Numbered from the stretch's first letter, positions 43,001-56,074 are shown. The stretch is 64,000 nt of DNA from Pelodera strongyloides (GCA_036852015.1 JAANDG010000567.1:30549-94548); one strand, 5' to 3'. A program made the numbers and translations. Notes: generated by a model not told the origin, from the letters alone.

Positions 43001-46000
43001 GAACGCTTTCCACAATGAAAAGCGCATTCAGTAACAACTCAAAAAAGGAGGGGGAGACATATTAGTATACGGTTGGATTGATTGAAACCAGTAGTGGACA
43101 GGGTATACAACCATCCTAGAAGAAAGAACCCATCAAATAATTGATTAAAATTTTGCGTAAAGCGGTATAACAGCCGGTTTTTGAAACGGATTCTGGATAT
43201 CTTTTTTTATGCATCATATGCCAAAGGATATGATTAGAATAAAAAATCGAGCTCAACTAACATAAATACACAGGAATCCAGTTGTCCATCATACGTTTCA
43301 AAAAACGGCCGTTATCTCGCTCTTAAAATTTCAAAAAGCGGCCGTTATGTCGCTTTGAAAATCGTTTGCTTACCTGTACTTGATGCGCATGTGACATTTC
43401 AATTCCGTTTGCGACCAATGTCGATAGTGAAGTTGGCACCTAAACCAATATTTAATTGATAAAATATTAAAATAAAATAATATACATATATATTAATCCG
43501 ATCACGAGATTATAAATAACACTGCGAAGCGGATAACTACCTCCAAGTATTCTATACCGAAAATGCTCAAAATTGGCACAGAAATTTGCATATGAATCGG
43601 TGCAATGTCATTTGTGCAAGGCATATTTGAAAGCCACGTGCCATATCGCTTTAAATATGTAGCTTGTAGTCTTTGGTATGGTTATTTTGTATTTTGTACT
43701 GTAGTTTGTAGTCTTACCTCGGGTATCATTGAAGCGGTGGAAAAGGCGGGATTTGGGAATAAAAACTGCGGGAAAAGTCCGCCGGCGGCTGACGAGTCAA
43801 TCGTGCTTCCCGATGGAGATCTGAAAAAAAAACGGAATATATAGGCTCTAGTTTATAGTTTGTGGTCTGTAGTTTGTACGTTTGAAGCAAAGTTCATTCG
43901 AGCCGGGGTTACTGTAATTCCTAAACAGCTGACGGGAAATAGTGAAATTTGGTATAAGGACAATTATGATTGGTATTATTGATTTCTAGAACGTGGATTT
44001 AGATTTAGCATACGCAAAAATATGCTACTAAAGTAGTGAAGTGAGTACTTAAAGCGAAACGCATCGTGGTCAGCTGAATTCTCACGCATTTATGCTAATT
44101 TTGTCGAATTTAGCTCGATTTTTTTATTCTAATTTATGTTAATTTCCATAAGCTGCATAAGAATTCTCGTCAACTCGATCTGTTTCAAAAACCGGCCGGT
44201 ATTTCGCTTTAAATTGGCAGAAAGATAAATCCTAGAATCTAAAGTGAAATAATTCAAGGCTCGAAAACGAGCTGAACACTATGGGAGACGATATAGGAAG
44301 TAAAAATAAATTGCCTATTGTGCAACTTTGTCAGTACTATTATATATCCCACTACCGTAATACTAATCCTACAGGAGGCGCCGCCTATTTTCCTAAGCTC
44401 TTATACTTATAGCGATCAAGCCTTATTATAAGAGCAAAAACTCATATTGTTTTCCTGATTGTAGTTGCAAAATAAGACCTTTTCCGGTCCAGCTGCATTA
44501 CAAGATTTAATTACTTGTTAGAAGTTAAGGAGCTTATTATACTAAGAACTATTATACGAAAAAAATGCTGGGCGTTACCGCCAATGCACCTAATCATGCA
44601 CTATAAATAACATAGTGATGATTTAAATTAGTTTAAATCCGGGCGGTATTGCGTAAATACGGGGCGCTTAACCTTTACGTAAGCCGTGTAGGTGGTGGAT
44701 TGATCATGTCTATAATAAGAATGTCTGGAGGAGATTAAAGAAAGAATGTCATTTTCTAATGGTTCTTGATTTGAAACGAGAAGAACCAGAAATTAAAAAT
44801 AATGAAAGCGAGAAGCACGTGGTTACTGAGGTTTAGGCGTTTAGGATTCGATCTTTTGGCATAATGCAGTGGCTGCTGAGGAACCTTACGAGGCACTGTT
44901 CGCGGGTTCATTTCTGGTCAAAGACACCAATGGGCAAAATGGTATCAAACCATTTTCAAAGCGGTATAACAACCGGATTTGAAACATATTCGACACTGTA
45001 TTTCCATGTAGTGTTTGCTAAATACTGCGCGATACTACGCGATTTTTAGTCGAATTAGGTTCATTTGCATACAACTAGTGTAGTGCAGCTGTTCAATGTA
45101 CGTTTGAAAAACCAGACGTCACATCGCTTTAAAAAATTTCCAACTGCGCTGCTTTGCTCGGCATGAGTTATCGCAGTTTCTAATTGTTGATATAGCAACA
45201 TGTACTTTATCTGTTAACATGTTATGCACCAAGCTTAGTGGGCAAAGGCCTGAAAGCCTGATATACAGTACAGTAATGCAGTATGAGCATATTATAGCCT
45301 ACAAAAGTTGATTTCTAAATTTGATGTACGCTAAACACCGTGTCTCCCTGATTCTGATTTCCACACACTAACCTTTAGAATCATATTTCCTTATTTTGAC
45401 GTTGTATATATAACAATATGTATTTATTTATTTTCCCAAGAAATCCCGCAACTACACCACTCTGACTTGACATTTATAATTTGTTTATGTTTATTACGAA
45501 ATCCCGTCGTTATTACTTCTTACGCGTTCATACGCATTTTAATACCCCTGTTTTAATACCAACTACACCACTCTGACTTGACATTTATAATTTGTTTATG
45601 TTTATTACGAAATCCCGTCGTTATTACTTCTTACGCGTTCATACGCATTTTAATATACGCATTTTAATACCCCTGTTTATCCATTCTATATTTGAACAAT
45701 TGGTTGCGTAGAATTAATTAACTTTACATGTGCTATATTAGGGAGATATAATACTTAAAAATAGATTTAAAGGGACGGGCCCATCAAAGTAAACCTATGT
45801 TTACGATACGTCCATAGTGACTATCAAGCATTTTTATTGCAATATATACAAACTAAATTTCACCATTATTCGCCCTAGACAACTTTTTTCCAATGCGCTC
45901 AGCTCAAATGTATACCGTAAAGCCGCAAATATCCTTGTCGTCAATGCAAATTTATCGTGAAATTATAATGCGATTAAAATTTGCATATATAGCTTTGAAA

Positions 46001-48540
46001 TCTGCTGTTTTATGGTATACATATGCGTTGAGCGCATTGGAAAAAGTTGTCTAGGGCGAATAATGGTGAAATTTAGTTTGTACATATTGTAATAAAAATG
46101 CTTGATAGTCATTATGAACGTATCGTAAATATAGGTTTATTTTGATGGGCCTGTCCCTTTAAAAGTGATTCGGAGTTGAATTGGAACAAAATAATCCTGA
46201 AAACTGCGTATAGAAGGGATAAAATATACTCAAATATCAGCGAAACCTGTAGAATTTCGAATTTTCGCAGGATGAGCTGTACAAAAGTGAGCCAAATTAT
46301 GTAAATAAAGGCTGATCACGAATTATTAATCACTACAAAAGGGTTACGGTATTACGTATATGATCTATTTGAGGGAGCGTAAGTGTGTAAGTCAACACCG
46401 CTTTTACACCCACATCACCATCAGCCTACTTTTAATGGAAACACTAAGCGGTATGACACATGGTTTCGAATCAGGTGCTTAACAAGTTAATGTCCCTTTA
46501 TTGTATGCTAATTTATGCACCGGAATGGACACAATTTGCATATGATACATGGATATGCAGTTGACCAGCAAAGCCTGAAAACCATGCAAACGACCCCTTT
46601 AAATTTACTCTTGTAAGAATGGTTCCGTTTGTGAATCGTAATTTATATACAATTAATCCATACCTTGTTCATAACCAAAAAAAACTAGTTTTAATTAACT
46701 TGTAGGATTTTTATGTGGAAAAAAAAACTAACATTTAGTTAGTCTGGTTTTTTTTTCTCAGGTCCATAGAATTTTAATTATGTTTTGTAAGAATTAGGAT
46801 TATGCAAAACTCATGGAAAATGGGATTCATTATAGGAATTCTGTCTAGACTTGGGGGTATTAAAATATTAAAGTTCAAAGTTGTAAAATAATAAAATAAA
46901 GTACAAGTTAAGTGAATCAGCAAAAGTTGTTGGGATTTTACCAAGAGCTTGTTTGTTGAACTGTTGCGAAAAGTAAGATATTATTATTATTACTAATAAG
47001 AAGGGTTTATTCAAAGTGCATGGCGCGCGACAAATGCTAGTGGAAAGTATGTATGACCATTATAGCTCAAGCTCTCACAAAATATCAATTATTTCTTCTT
47101 CTTTGTTTCTTTCTTACAAAATTCTTTGATTCGCTATCAACATCGTTTTCTTTGTTAACTCTTGTGGAATTACAATCTATATACAGTTGGTGGAAATTAT
47201 ATCCTAGTATCTATATTATCTTCTTTTTTTTTTTTCTTTTTCATCGTCTCTCACGGCGTTGAGCTCTTTTTAATGAGTAGAATAAATATTCAAATATTAT
47301 TTAATTGTATAAAAAGCCATATCATGAGAGTCACAACCGATGTTGTTTCAGCGCCACATTGCACTCCCCAGCCTAACCACAAACTAGTAACTACCGTAGT
47401 CTTGTGCCCCCTAGTCTACTTATTCTCAAGCAACGTCAAGACATAAATATCCCTAGTTTATGTCAAAATGACAAAAACACAAAAATAAATTCACCTGTTC
47501 TAACTCGGGAAATATATTAAGAGATACTGGTCAACAATCTCATACATTAACCACGTGTTTTCTGCTCTATTTTGCTCGCACATTATAACAGGCAATTACG
47601 GCTGCGAAAATTGAATGACCATTACGATTTCATATACACAATTATGAGGCTATTCAATTAGGCTAACGTCGTATTGTACTAGCTATAGTTGATGAGATAT
47701 TATAAGTTTAATACAATGCAAAGCGATATAATTAGTATATAGATAGTACAATATAACTGACCAAAGATAAAAATATACTGCTGCATATAATATTACAGAA
47801 ATTTGCTGTATATAATACTCTAGAAATATAAGAACTCACGGTTGCTCCTCCTCGGTACTTTGACAACGTACGCCAGTGGAACGGTCCTCTTCACTTGTTG
47901 TGGATGAGCTAAAGTATTTATCAGTGAGTTGTGGAGCAGTGGCAAAGCTCCAGATTTAAACGAAAGAGGTCGAGGGTTCGACTTCGATACTCTGCATTTC
48001 AACCGAGTATGGCATGCGGGCTTGACGTAATCTTTGTAAACACGTTCCATGTGTTATGTGCAAACCTCTGACTTGTCCAGTATGTTTCACAAACCACGTG
48101 TAGTACCGCTTGAAAGTTTACCTGGCCCGGCTGATGTTATTTTCATTCTTTCCATCTAGTATATTGGAAATACTGTATGCATTTGTGCTCTTTACACTAT
48201 TACGGCGTGACGAGCTTCCGTCGTGTGCAGAAAATAACTGAAAAAAACTATATCAGCTTTAAAAATATTGAATTTTTTAAACATTTTTTTACTATACTAC
48301 CCGTTATGATTATTTGCCTACACTGTACTTCAAGTTTTCGTAGAAAATTTTGAATAAGGGCTGTTGTAAAAAAAAAGTAATCGATAAAAAAATTAGAAAA
48401 ATCTACCAAACTACAAGCTACATACAGTAACTCACATGATCAGGACTTGGCGTGAGTGCGGCACTCGATACGGTAAGTTGTGTAGTGTTTTGCGGCGACG
48501 GCACACGCTCGCCACCATTTGGCGGCATCAGTAACGACAT
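37099..48540 (-). CDS. cog-1: Nkx6-type homeobox transcription factor COG-1 (10 exons, 326 aa)
   Basis: Exons, high to low: 48540-48436, 48237-48122, 47907-47839, 43820-43718, 43439-43374, 42251-42146, 40082-40012, 39738-39646, 38738-38637, 37248-37099; all junctions conserve phase and the total is 981 bases. The homeodomain spans about residues 232-291 over three exons: SRPTFTGHQ | [16 protein letters not shown]...QVK | [19 protein letters not shown]. The EQTKYLAG and WRKK signatures are Nkx6/Gtx type; the recognition helix has Q50 and N51. An eh1-like Groucho-binding motif, YSISNIL, lies at 56-62, as in Nkx6 repressors. The middle is rich in Ala, Gln, Ser and Pro. The start ATG lies one base behind the acceptor TTTTTACAG, so the mRNA may be trans-spliced. 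In C. elegans, cog-1 acts in vulval, uterine and taste-neuron fate. Introns up to 4 kb carry many MITEs. Confidence 0.96.
39824..39983. mobile_element. Family A MITE in cog-1 intron 7
   Basis: TTTAAAGCGGAATACCAGCC left, GGCCGGTATTTCGCTTTAAA right. It ends 29 bases from the donor of cog-1 exon 7. Confidence 0.7.
40240..40421. mobile_element. Family D MITE in cog-1 intron 6
   Basis: TTTGAAACGTATTCAAACGT left and AAAACCACGTGCCGCACCGC right; TTTTATGCAAATTTGTTGAC in the core. Confidence 0.5.
41294..41520 (+). repeat. GA-rich tract with a tandem duplication
   Basis: A GAGAGA purine run, then a unit from GGGATCAGCGAGAGAGAAAG to CGTCTTCGTCAACAAA present twice (about 41378-41444 and 41458-41518). 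It lies in cog-1 intron 6. Confidence 0.8.
41705..41790. mobile_element. Family H MITE, right end only
   Basis: TGAAATTCCGGAAATTCTGT to GTGGGCCTGTCCCTTTAA matches the right arm at 11815-11888. Confidence 0.55.
42079..42139 (-). repeat. tRNA-like fragment
   Basis: The minus strand reads TGGATGGTTCAGTTGTAGTA then GGGTTCAATTCC, in the order and spacing of tRNA A and B boxes. The acceptor stem is not clear; it lies 7 bases from cog-1 exon 6. Confidence 0.4.
42282..42460. mobile_element. Family C MITE (AAAGCGRYATAACAKCCGG type)
   Basis: TTAAAGCGACATAACATCCG left and AAACCGGCCGTTATACCGCT right. It is related to family A by its ends but has a different core. Other copies or fragments: 29412, 37806, 43157-43330, 44957-45134. 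Confidence 0.65.
43157..43330. mobile_element. Family C MITE in cog-1 intron 5
   Basis: TAAAGCGGTATAACAGCCGG left, AACGGCCGTTATCTCGCTCT right, followed by a second, duplicated right end (GCGGCCGTTATGTCGCTTTG). Confidence 0.6.
44049..44213. mobile_element. Family A MITE in cog-1 intron 3
   Basis: Left end shortened (TTAAAGCGAAACGCATCGTG lacks the CCGGCCGG part); right end AACCGGCCGGTATTTCGCTT intact. Confidence 0.65.
44957..45134. mobile_element. Family C MITE in cog-1 intron 3
   Basis: CAAAGCGGTATAACAACCGG left, AACCAGACGTCACATCGCTT right. Confidence 0.55.
45451..45680 (+). repeat. Tandem duplication of about 110 bp
   Basis: ACTACACCACTCTGACTTGA through TTCATACGCATTTTAATA occurs at 45452-45545 and again at 45562-45655 with virtually no difference. 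It lies in cog-1 intron 3; a recent duplication. Confidence 0.85.
45766..46163. mobile_element. Long-hairpin MITE TTTAAAGGGACGGGCCCATC (family L)
   Basis: Arms of about 170 bp; AATTTCACCATTATTCGCCC faces GGGCGAATAATGGTGAAATT. It lies in cog-1 intron 3. Confidence 0.8.
46443..46602. mobile_element. Family D MITE in cog-1 intron 3
   Basis: CTAAGCGGTATGACACATGG left, AACCATGCAAACGACCCCTT right. Confidence 0.5.
47930..47992 (+). repeat. tRNA-like fragment
   Basis: TGTGGAGCAGTGGCAAAGCT then GAGGGTTCGACTTCGATAC give A- and B-box-like elements. It lies in cog-1 intron 2, antisense to the gene. Confidence 0.4.
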
Positions 48541-48550
48541 ACTGTAAAAA
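48541..48550 (-). promoter_or_regulatory. Candidate trans-splice acceptor of cog-1
   Basis: The minus strand reads TTTTTACAG immediately before T-ATG. No upstream exon with a compatible donor was recognised, so a spliced-leader acceptor is the simplest reading; a distant non-coding 5' exon is the alternative. Confidence 0.45.
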
Positions 48551-51227
48551 GGGAATTATATAATTATATTCGTTACTTTCCGTGTAAAATGTGGATAAAT
48601 ATTGGTAGGGTGTATAGTAGAGCAGGAGAAAACTAGGAAATTTTCAACAAAGAAAAACCATAGAACATATCAAGCATTGTAAAAAATTAAATTCGACGAT
48701 AGCCAAAACAAAACCTAATAGTCGTCTAAGTCCGAGGAATTCTAATCAATCAATATCAGCAAATAGCAAAAAGTAGAAAAAGTAGAAAAACATGCGATTA
48801 ACCACTTCATGGAATAAAATGCACCGGGAAAAAGTGTCAGTTGCGCTACTGTATTGAGATTTGATCCGCGTTAGTTTAATTGTTTAATCCCTTCATTATA
48901 ACAGTTTTTATAGATAAAAATTGTCTTTTAATTAGTACGATCTATAAATGTTATCAATTAGCATTTCATTAGTAATATGATGGGTTTGAGATAATTAACC
49001 AACTATGAACTCAAAAATGTCTAGCCATTAAATATTAAATATTAATTTTTTTTGAATAAACTTAAAAAAGACTAAATCATATGTTCATAAGAATAAAATT
49101 GAAGATCAAACAGTGTATTTCATATTATTAACGTATGTAAAGTTAAACCGTAAAAGCTTTGTTTAATAACTTGGAGTCTTGGAGAAGGGAATAAAATATA
49201 CGGTAGTTTAGTGAGAATTACCAGCATATTACGCACAATTAGTTAGTGCAAAATAATAAAATCCTATAGTTTTCGCACCCAAAAGGAGTAACATTTTACA
49301 TGGGCGTGACCGCAATAATTCTAAATATTAAGTTCCGATAATATAATATAATAATATAATATTTATAAGTATTAAAGAATTGCAAATAAAATAATATTTA
49401 ATCTACTTATCTAGAATAAACAGTAGATTGTTGACCACAATCAGCTTACAATAATATGCCTTTACTTATGTTCTATTATGATTTATTTACGAATGAGAGG
49501 AAATTGTTGATGATTCTCTGGTCTATGGGTTACGGTAATTTGTAGATATTCATGATTATTACTGTATAAAGATGTTCAAGCATGGAGAGATAAATGAAAT
49601 ATGAAATTACCAGTAAGGAAGAAGATACAGAGTGGAAGCTAATTTGCATATAATTCGTGAAAATATAGTTACGTACACTCCTCACAAACCACGTGTTGCA
49701 TTGCTTTAAAGTCAGAACAATGAGGACCGAATAGATGAGGACCCGATATATATAGTGCACCACACCATAATCCAAACAGCTTATCATTCTCATCAAAAGT
49801 CATTATATTATATGACAGGCAATTTTTCTACACACCCTCACATTTAATAATATATTATTATCCGATTAAAAATAATAGTAGACGGATATAACATATTAAT
49901 GTACATATCATCCTCCACCCACATGTCTATTTTTGAATATATCATTCTTAATATTATTAAATTGTCAGCATGTGCCGGATGACTATCGGGATGTGAAACT
50001 TTTAATATTTAGCGGAATAAAGATTACTAGAACCCGTTTGAGATATAGGGAAATTTGGAGCAAGTCGACATTTTATATAAATCTATACTAAACACTAAAC
50101 TAATAGGAATTTAAGAATAACAAGAAATAATTAGTGGAAAAAAACTAAACAAGTTTGGCAGGCATGGGTAGTGATGGAATCTGATTCTAACGAAAAAGTT
50201 TCAACATGTGGATATACTCCATCTAAAACAACTTGAATAATAAATATTTAAAACTGTGAGCACTTTACATCCATTCGATTAACCAAAATAAAATTGTTTT
50301 TCCCTCTATTAATTTTCACTAGAAAGTGCGATTAGCGTACGTTTCTCGACTTTTCTGAGAATATTCATTTTAATCAGCCCCTTTAATTTTAAATAATAAT
50401 AATCATAAGCGAATTCCATATCAAGTGATTATGTTTATTAGAGCTAGACAGAACACATTAAGAACATGATATGTTTTCGAAATCGGCTGCCGGGTAATTA
50501 TCATTAATTAATTCCTAGTAATAGTATTATTATTAATATCGTAATATGGAAAATGACAGACACTTATGTAATACATAATGCGCATCATTAGGTGATGTAA
50601 ACATGAAGGGACCTATAGAATTTTCAGATAACTACCGTTTTAATATTCCGGAGTTTCGTTTCTGGAGTTTTATGGAGGAAAAATAAGAAGACCGTAATCT
50701 CCTGAAGAATATGACGAAGAATTCCAAATTCCAAATATTAAATGTTGCTACTTATATCTTATATCGGTCATCTGTTTGCGTTTGTATTTTCGTTTTATTT
50801 TCATCCTCGGATGCACACCTTTTGGTTTATTTAATAAATAAATAAATAAAGAAAGAAATAAAGTAAGCGAAAAATTAACCGTTGACTATTATTGCGTGCG
50901 ATCGAAAAGCTGGATTTTTTTAAATGAGACTTTTAAATAATTGTTTTTTTTTCTCATCAGCCTTGCTTTCGTCTAGTACATACCAGAGTGGTGGATTTTA
51001 TATGGAACATTCGAATGTATTAGACTTACATAAAATTTTATTTTACTTTATTCCGTGAGCTGTGTAGCTGGGAAATACGCTCTACGCATATTCTCTACCT
51101 AGAATTAAAATACCGTATACATATATGAAATGTTGCGTGTAAATTTTTCATCATTCGTCAGTAATGACCACATAAAGGATACACGATAAATGTCAGTTTA
51201 ATAATAATTTGAATAGATAAAAAAATA

Positions 51228-51228
<1 letters not shown>

Positions 51229-51282
<54 letters not shown>
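51229..51282 (+). repeat. Poly(A) run of about 54 bases
   Basis: Uninterrupted A tract, preceded by TAAAAAAATATAT and followed by TTTTTTAATA. It could be a retroposon tail or an assembly-sensitive homopolymer; no retroposon body was recognised on either side. Confidence 0.85.
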
Positions 51283-51286
<4 letters not shown>

Positions 51287-52759
51287 TTAATATAAATTAT
51301 TAAACACTGACGCTAAGCTTAGTGGGCGAACAACCAAAACACACGGTCTTACAGTATCAATAAAATAAAATAAATATTATTAATTTCAAAGAGCAATTAT
51401 AACGTGTACACGTTAAATATTTCTTGGTATTTCCACGTCAAAAACATCATAAACTGTGTTGCGTGAATACCTAAGTCATGTTTCTGATGTAAATTTACAT
51501 TTAAAATCATCTTTCTGAGTAATTATTATGGTCATTTTTGCATATTAATTTATATAAATTCAGCAAAGTATGTAAACGTAAGATATGCCATTTAACAAGT
51601 ATCAAATACAGAAATACAACCAAAATCCAATGGAGCCAGACCATGTAGAAAAAAACATACGTCTACCACGTGGTTTGTAAACCTATGCATGACAACTGAA
51701 TCACGACAGACTGGATGCAAATTTTGTGCCTTTCTGTGCTTTTACACACATACTGACATAATTTGAAGTTACAAAATAAAAATCATGCAAGTTTCTAGGA
51801 ATGTAAGATGTAATCCGATGCGGCTGCAAACCAATACTACTATATAATGAAAGTCTAAACATGCAATTAGCGCTAGAATCCCGGGTAGCTAGAGTGAGGA
51901 TCAACGGGCAGGCGAAGCCCCACATAATAGTCGTAATAATCATAATAATAAGAGATATACCGGATGTCTGGCCACTACACATTAATACAAATTACGATGG
52001 ACGAGTAATTACAGTGTCGGAACAACATTATATTAAATAGTTAACTATCTTAACTATCACTATAAATGGCTAGGCCAATAGGTTCATATGTTATCACGCC
52101 AATTTTGGTTAACTATAAATGGGCGGAGCTTTGAGGCGTATGTTATACGCGTTGATACGACTTACTAATTTAGTAGTTCGAAAGTTAAAATATTTCAAAA
52201 TTATAATTAAAAAATTTAGACCATTAAAAGTCTTTCACTATAACTTTAAATTTCTTGAAACAAAATAATAATAATAAAGAACTTTATAATAACATCACTG
52301 ATTGGCTCATTGAACATGTGTCTTAATGCTAATTGCTAGAAATACTCTCAAGTACGCGAGGAGACAAATTACGTCTTATTCAGAGTCAATCGTTCAGGGT
52401 AATACGGTGGAAATAGCCTCTCTCTCTCGAGCAAATAATACGCGGCTATTGCACGGGACAACAGAAAGTGGGCGGGGCCTAATGTAATAGCCGAGCACAA
52501 AAAGCAGTATATTTCATACGATAGCCTCGCTTTTCCTGAGGCACAATTTATGAAAGAATGCGACAATTCGATTTGACGCTTCTGAATTACCCTAGCAAAA
52601 GAAAGGCAATAATCTAACATCTGACATAGACAGAAGAAAAATTGAAACATCTAGTAGGATGAGGAGCCAGGGGTTGGGGGTTCGGATGCCCGTGGTAGCG
52701 ATCTTTTTGCGACCGTGCAGCATTGGAATGAGATAGAAGAAGATGGATTTCAAAGTAGT

Positions 52760-52912
52760 GTGGTGGGTGGTTTGTAAAGCAAAAACTAGAAAAATGCATT
52801 CCCATGTACTATATGCAAATTGTGTCTCCAGACGGGTACCGTTATTTATATAATGCGTGGGAATGCGGTTCGCTAGCAAGTAGCAATCCCACGCACCATA
52901 CCGCTTTAAAAA
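52760..52912. mobile_element. Family D MITE
   Basis: GTGGTGGGTGGTTTGTAAAG left, with CATTCCCATGTACTATATGC in the core and ACGCACCATACCGCTTTAAA right. Confidence 0.55.
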
Positions 52913-53416
52913 ATATGTGGTTTTGACATAGGTGTTGACAATCGTTATTGACCTTTTTGACAATCAACTCAAATAATCAGAGCTCAAAATAATACTCTAA
53001 TTATCTGTAGTAAAAACCTTCTAACGGGAAGCTTTCAGCCGGAAATTTGTTAATAGATTTGTTAATAAATTAAAATTCAAGTAAAATATAATGCAAGAAA
53101 ACAAGGCACCTCCAAGAATGAGCAATTTCACTATCTATCTTGCAGCAAAAAGATTTAAGTTTTGAAAAAAAATTTTGTTGAGCCCTCTTCCTTCATTGAT
53201 AATCGCATCAATTTATTATAGTTTGACCATGAATTATGCAAAGTTGCACTGTAATTTCTTCCTGCATCTATATTGAAATAATTGTTTGATCGCAGAAAGA
53301 GCTTTTTTTGAAGAATTCTTATTACGTCGCAGTACTTGCCCACGAGACTTTGGCCATCAAGTGGCTACTATCAGACGTGAAGTATAGCTTTTAGTCTTAC
53401 GGTATATTTCGGTGTA

Positions 53417-53419
<3 letters not shown>

Positions 53420-53488
<69 letters not shown>

Positions 53489-53567
53489 TGTATATGGTAT
53501 ATGTGTGCGTGTGTGTATATGTGTGCTTGCGTGTGTGTCAGTGTGTGTGTGTATGTGTGTGTGTCTG
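53420..53567 (+). repeat. GT microsatellite
   Basis: (GT) repeated about 30 times uninterrupted, then broken GT-rich sequence. The open frames through it are artefacts. Confidence 0.95.
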
Positions 53568-53831
53568 ACTTTTGCTATGCGCCTGCGCCTCGCAAGTCCT
53601 TTCATACCATCATATTGGTCCTGCCATTCCATATGTATTATGGAGAAACAAAATACATTTATGCAACTGATTGCTTTAGTCGACTAATTGATGGCAAATT
53701 GCTTATTACAAAATTATGTTTTCTCGCTTAATTCCGCAATAAATAAAGAGTAAAAGTTGCGCTCGTTTTGCATAGCATCTGGATATTTTGAAGAAAAAGT
53801 GCAGAGCGCTTCCGTTGAGATAAATTAACAA

Positions 53832-53906
53832 AGGGAGGGAGAGGGAGGGAGAGTGCGAGAGAGGAGAGGGAGAGAGAGAGAATAGAGAGAAAATAGAGAG
53901 AGAGGA
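53832..53906 (+). repeat. GA-rich tract
   Basis: GGGAGGGAGAGGGAGGGAGA then GAGAGAGAGAATAGAGAG. Confidence 0.8.
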
Positions 53907-54233
53907 AATGTTGCATGTAGAGAGAAGTGAGGAACGATGCAACACGGTAGCAATAAGTGACAGTAATTGAGTTTATTATACAACTTTTGACTTATTATGA
54001 CTTGTTTGGTTTAGCATTTTTGCGTAACACGCGTAACGTGCCGCTCACAAACAAACAAACAAACAAACCTAGCTTGATATAAAATCTTGATCTTGAATAC
54101 TGGAATAAAAATTCAAAATGAGTCGATTATTCGAATAAAGAGACTTCCAGACAAATGGAATTGTGTCTATGATATGTACTCACTCAGAGGTTTCAATTAA
54201 TTTCTTTGTGTCAAGACTGCGAATCCCTTAGCG

Positions 54234-54240
54234 AGAGGGG

Positions 54241-54277
<37 letters not shown>

Positions 54278-54415
54278 TAAAGAGAGAGAGAGACAGTGAG
54301 AGACAGAGAGAGACAGAGAGATAGAGATAAAGTGGGACATAGTACAAGGACAAAGGGACATCCACAGACATAGCCGAGATCGAGCGAGGATGAGAGAGAG
54401 AGAGAGATAGAGAAA
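54234..54415 (+). repeat. GA-rich tract
   Basis: GAGAGA repeats interrupted by a unique stretch at about 54330-54385. Ser-Leu-rich open frames on the minus strand are artefacts. Confidence 0.8.
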
Positions 54416-54689
54416 ACTGGTAGAGCACCAGGACAATACATGATTTTTCGTGCTATGAACTAACAATAAGTGAAATGTTGTATTTTCTTAAAATCCCAAA
54501 CGGCTCAATCGTGAATAGTATCATTACGTTCGTTTAGGCCTTTCAACTCATCGAGTAGTCTTGCCCCGGCCTATTTATTACGCGACACCGCATTTTAATG
54601 AGCACAACCTCATATATTTAGGCAATCGGAGCTTAATTAGCGTGCAATTCCGCCTTGCCTATCTCTATTTGGAACGTTTGGACACTGGC

Positions 54690-54990
54690 ATCTTTAAAGC
54701 GGGACAACATACGGTTTTTAAAACGAGATTTGAAACGTATATAATAATGTGGTGCATGCAAATAAGTGCGCGATGATGCGCGATGTTATCTTCTAATAAT
54801 TTGTATATTTGCATATATAGATATAAATATGGGAATCTAGTTGTCCATAATACCTTTCAAAAACCGCTCAGGTTTTGTAGTATATGGTTTTTGATGTGCA
54901 CAGCTAGCACAAATGGACACAGAAAAGTGCGTAAGGAACACGAGAGAGGTTGTCAGGCCTATTTTTTCAAACAACACGGGCTATACCGCT
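54690..54990. mobile_element. Nested family C and D MITE pieces
   Basis: TTTAAAGCGGGACAACATAC left, an AAAACCGCTC inner end near 54865, and ACGGGCTATACCGCTTTAAA at the right. Two related elements appear merged. Confidence 0.45.
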
Positions 54991-55806
54991 TTAAAGAAGA
55001 GGCTCTTATGCTTATGGAAAGTGACTGAATAGGTTGAAACCTAATTTCGTAAACGCAACAGAAATACCGTATCTTGGAAAAAAATTGATCATAAAATAAG
55101 TAATTACGCAAGTCACTTGGCCTACATGTACGACTATTAAATCGAACATTAATAAAGTAATGAAATGTGTTTACTTGGTCTTACAAGTACTATCTTACTA
55201 AAGGCCAAATGGCAACCGCGCGTAGTAGTTATATCGTAATTTACTGCAATTTTTATAATAATACCGGCAATAATTTCTTATTTATAGCCAAGGTGTAATT
55301 AGCTCCGTTGTTGCGGCACTTCGGTTTTATACCCATTTATGTGCATAAGCGAAGGGTTACGTGCGAAGAGAGCAGGTACTGTAGGTTTGGATTAATTAGC
55401 TTTATGCTATTTAAGTACCTTTAGAATACAACGTTATAGTAATGCTGAAGTAACAATTGATATGTCATTAATGTTGTTGTCGATATAGAAATTCGTTTTA
55501 TCGGTGCAAAAAAACAAATATGTAAAGCTATTAATAACTGGCATTTTATTTTACGGATTAGATGTTTACTGCAATAGGTACTTATGGAGAGGATCACATA
55601 TAGTTAAGAAAGTTTTGAGATGTAATAGTTTTAGATAACTAGTTGCAAGGTACAAACACATAGTTATGGTTGTAATTGGATTAGCTAGGTAAAAACGAGC
55701 TTGTCAACAGATATTGTGCTTCTATTATGATTATGATCTTCATCGAGGGTGGATATTTCCGTCCAGTAACAATGACTGGACTTTTTTTGAATTCTGAAAT
55801 TAAATT

Positions 55807-55866
55807 CTAGCCTAGCGGATAGCTGTGCTAAATGCCAGGGGCACATCGCGAGTTCAGTTCCGCACC
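55807..55866 (+). repeat. tRNA-like fragment
   Basis: TAGCCTAGCGGATAGCTGTG (A-box-like) then GCGAGTTCAGTTCCGCAC (B-box-like). Confidence 0.4.
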
Positions 55867-55891
55867 TCTTATTCTCGTAAAAGTATTTTCA

Positions 55892-56074
55892 TTAGAGCGA
55901 AATATCGGCCGGTCTTTGAACGACCGAGTACACCAGCATTCCTATGCAGTGTATGCAAATGTACGTAGATTAGGATAAAAACTCAAGCTAAATTTGTGAG
56001 AAAATTAGTATAAATACGTAAAGAATGCAGTTGTCCACGATGCGTTGCTAAATCCGGCCCGTATTTCGCTTTAA
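55892..56074. mobile_element. Family A MITE
   Basis: TTAGAGCGAAATATCGGCCG left, ATCCGGCCCGTATTTCGCTT right. Confidence 0.7.

Noticed and set aside
53357..54466. Open frames over GT and GA tracts (Cys-Val, His-Thr, Ser-Leu rich)
   Set aside because: Simple-sequence artefacts.
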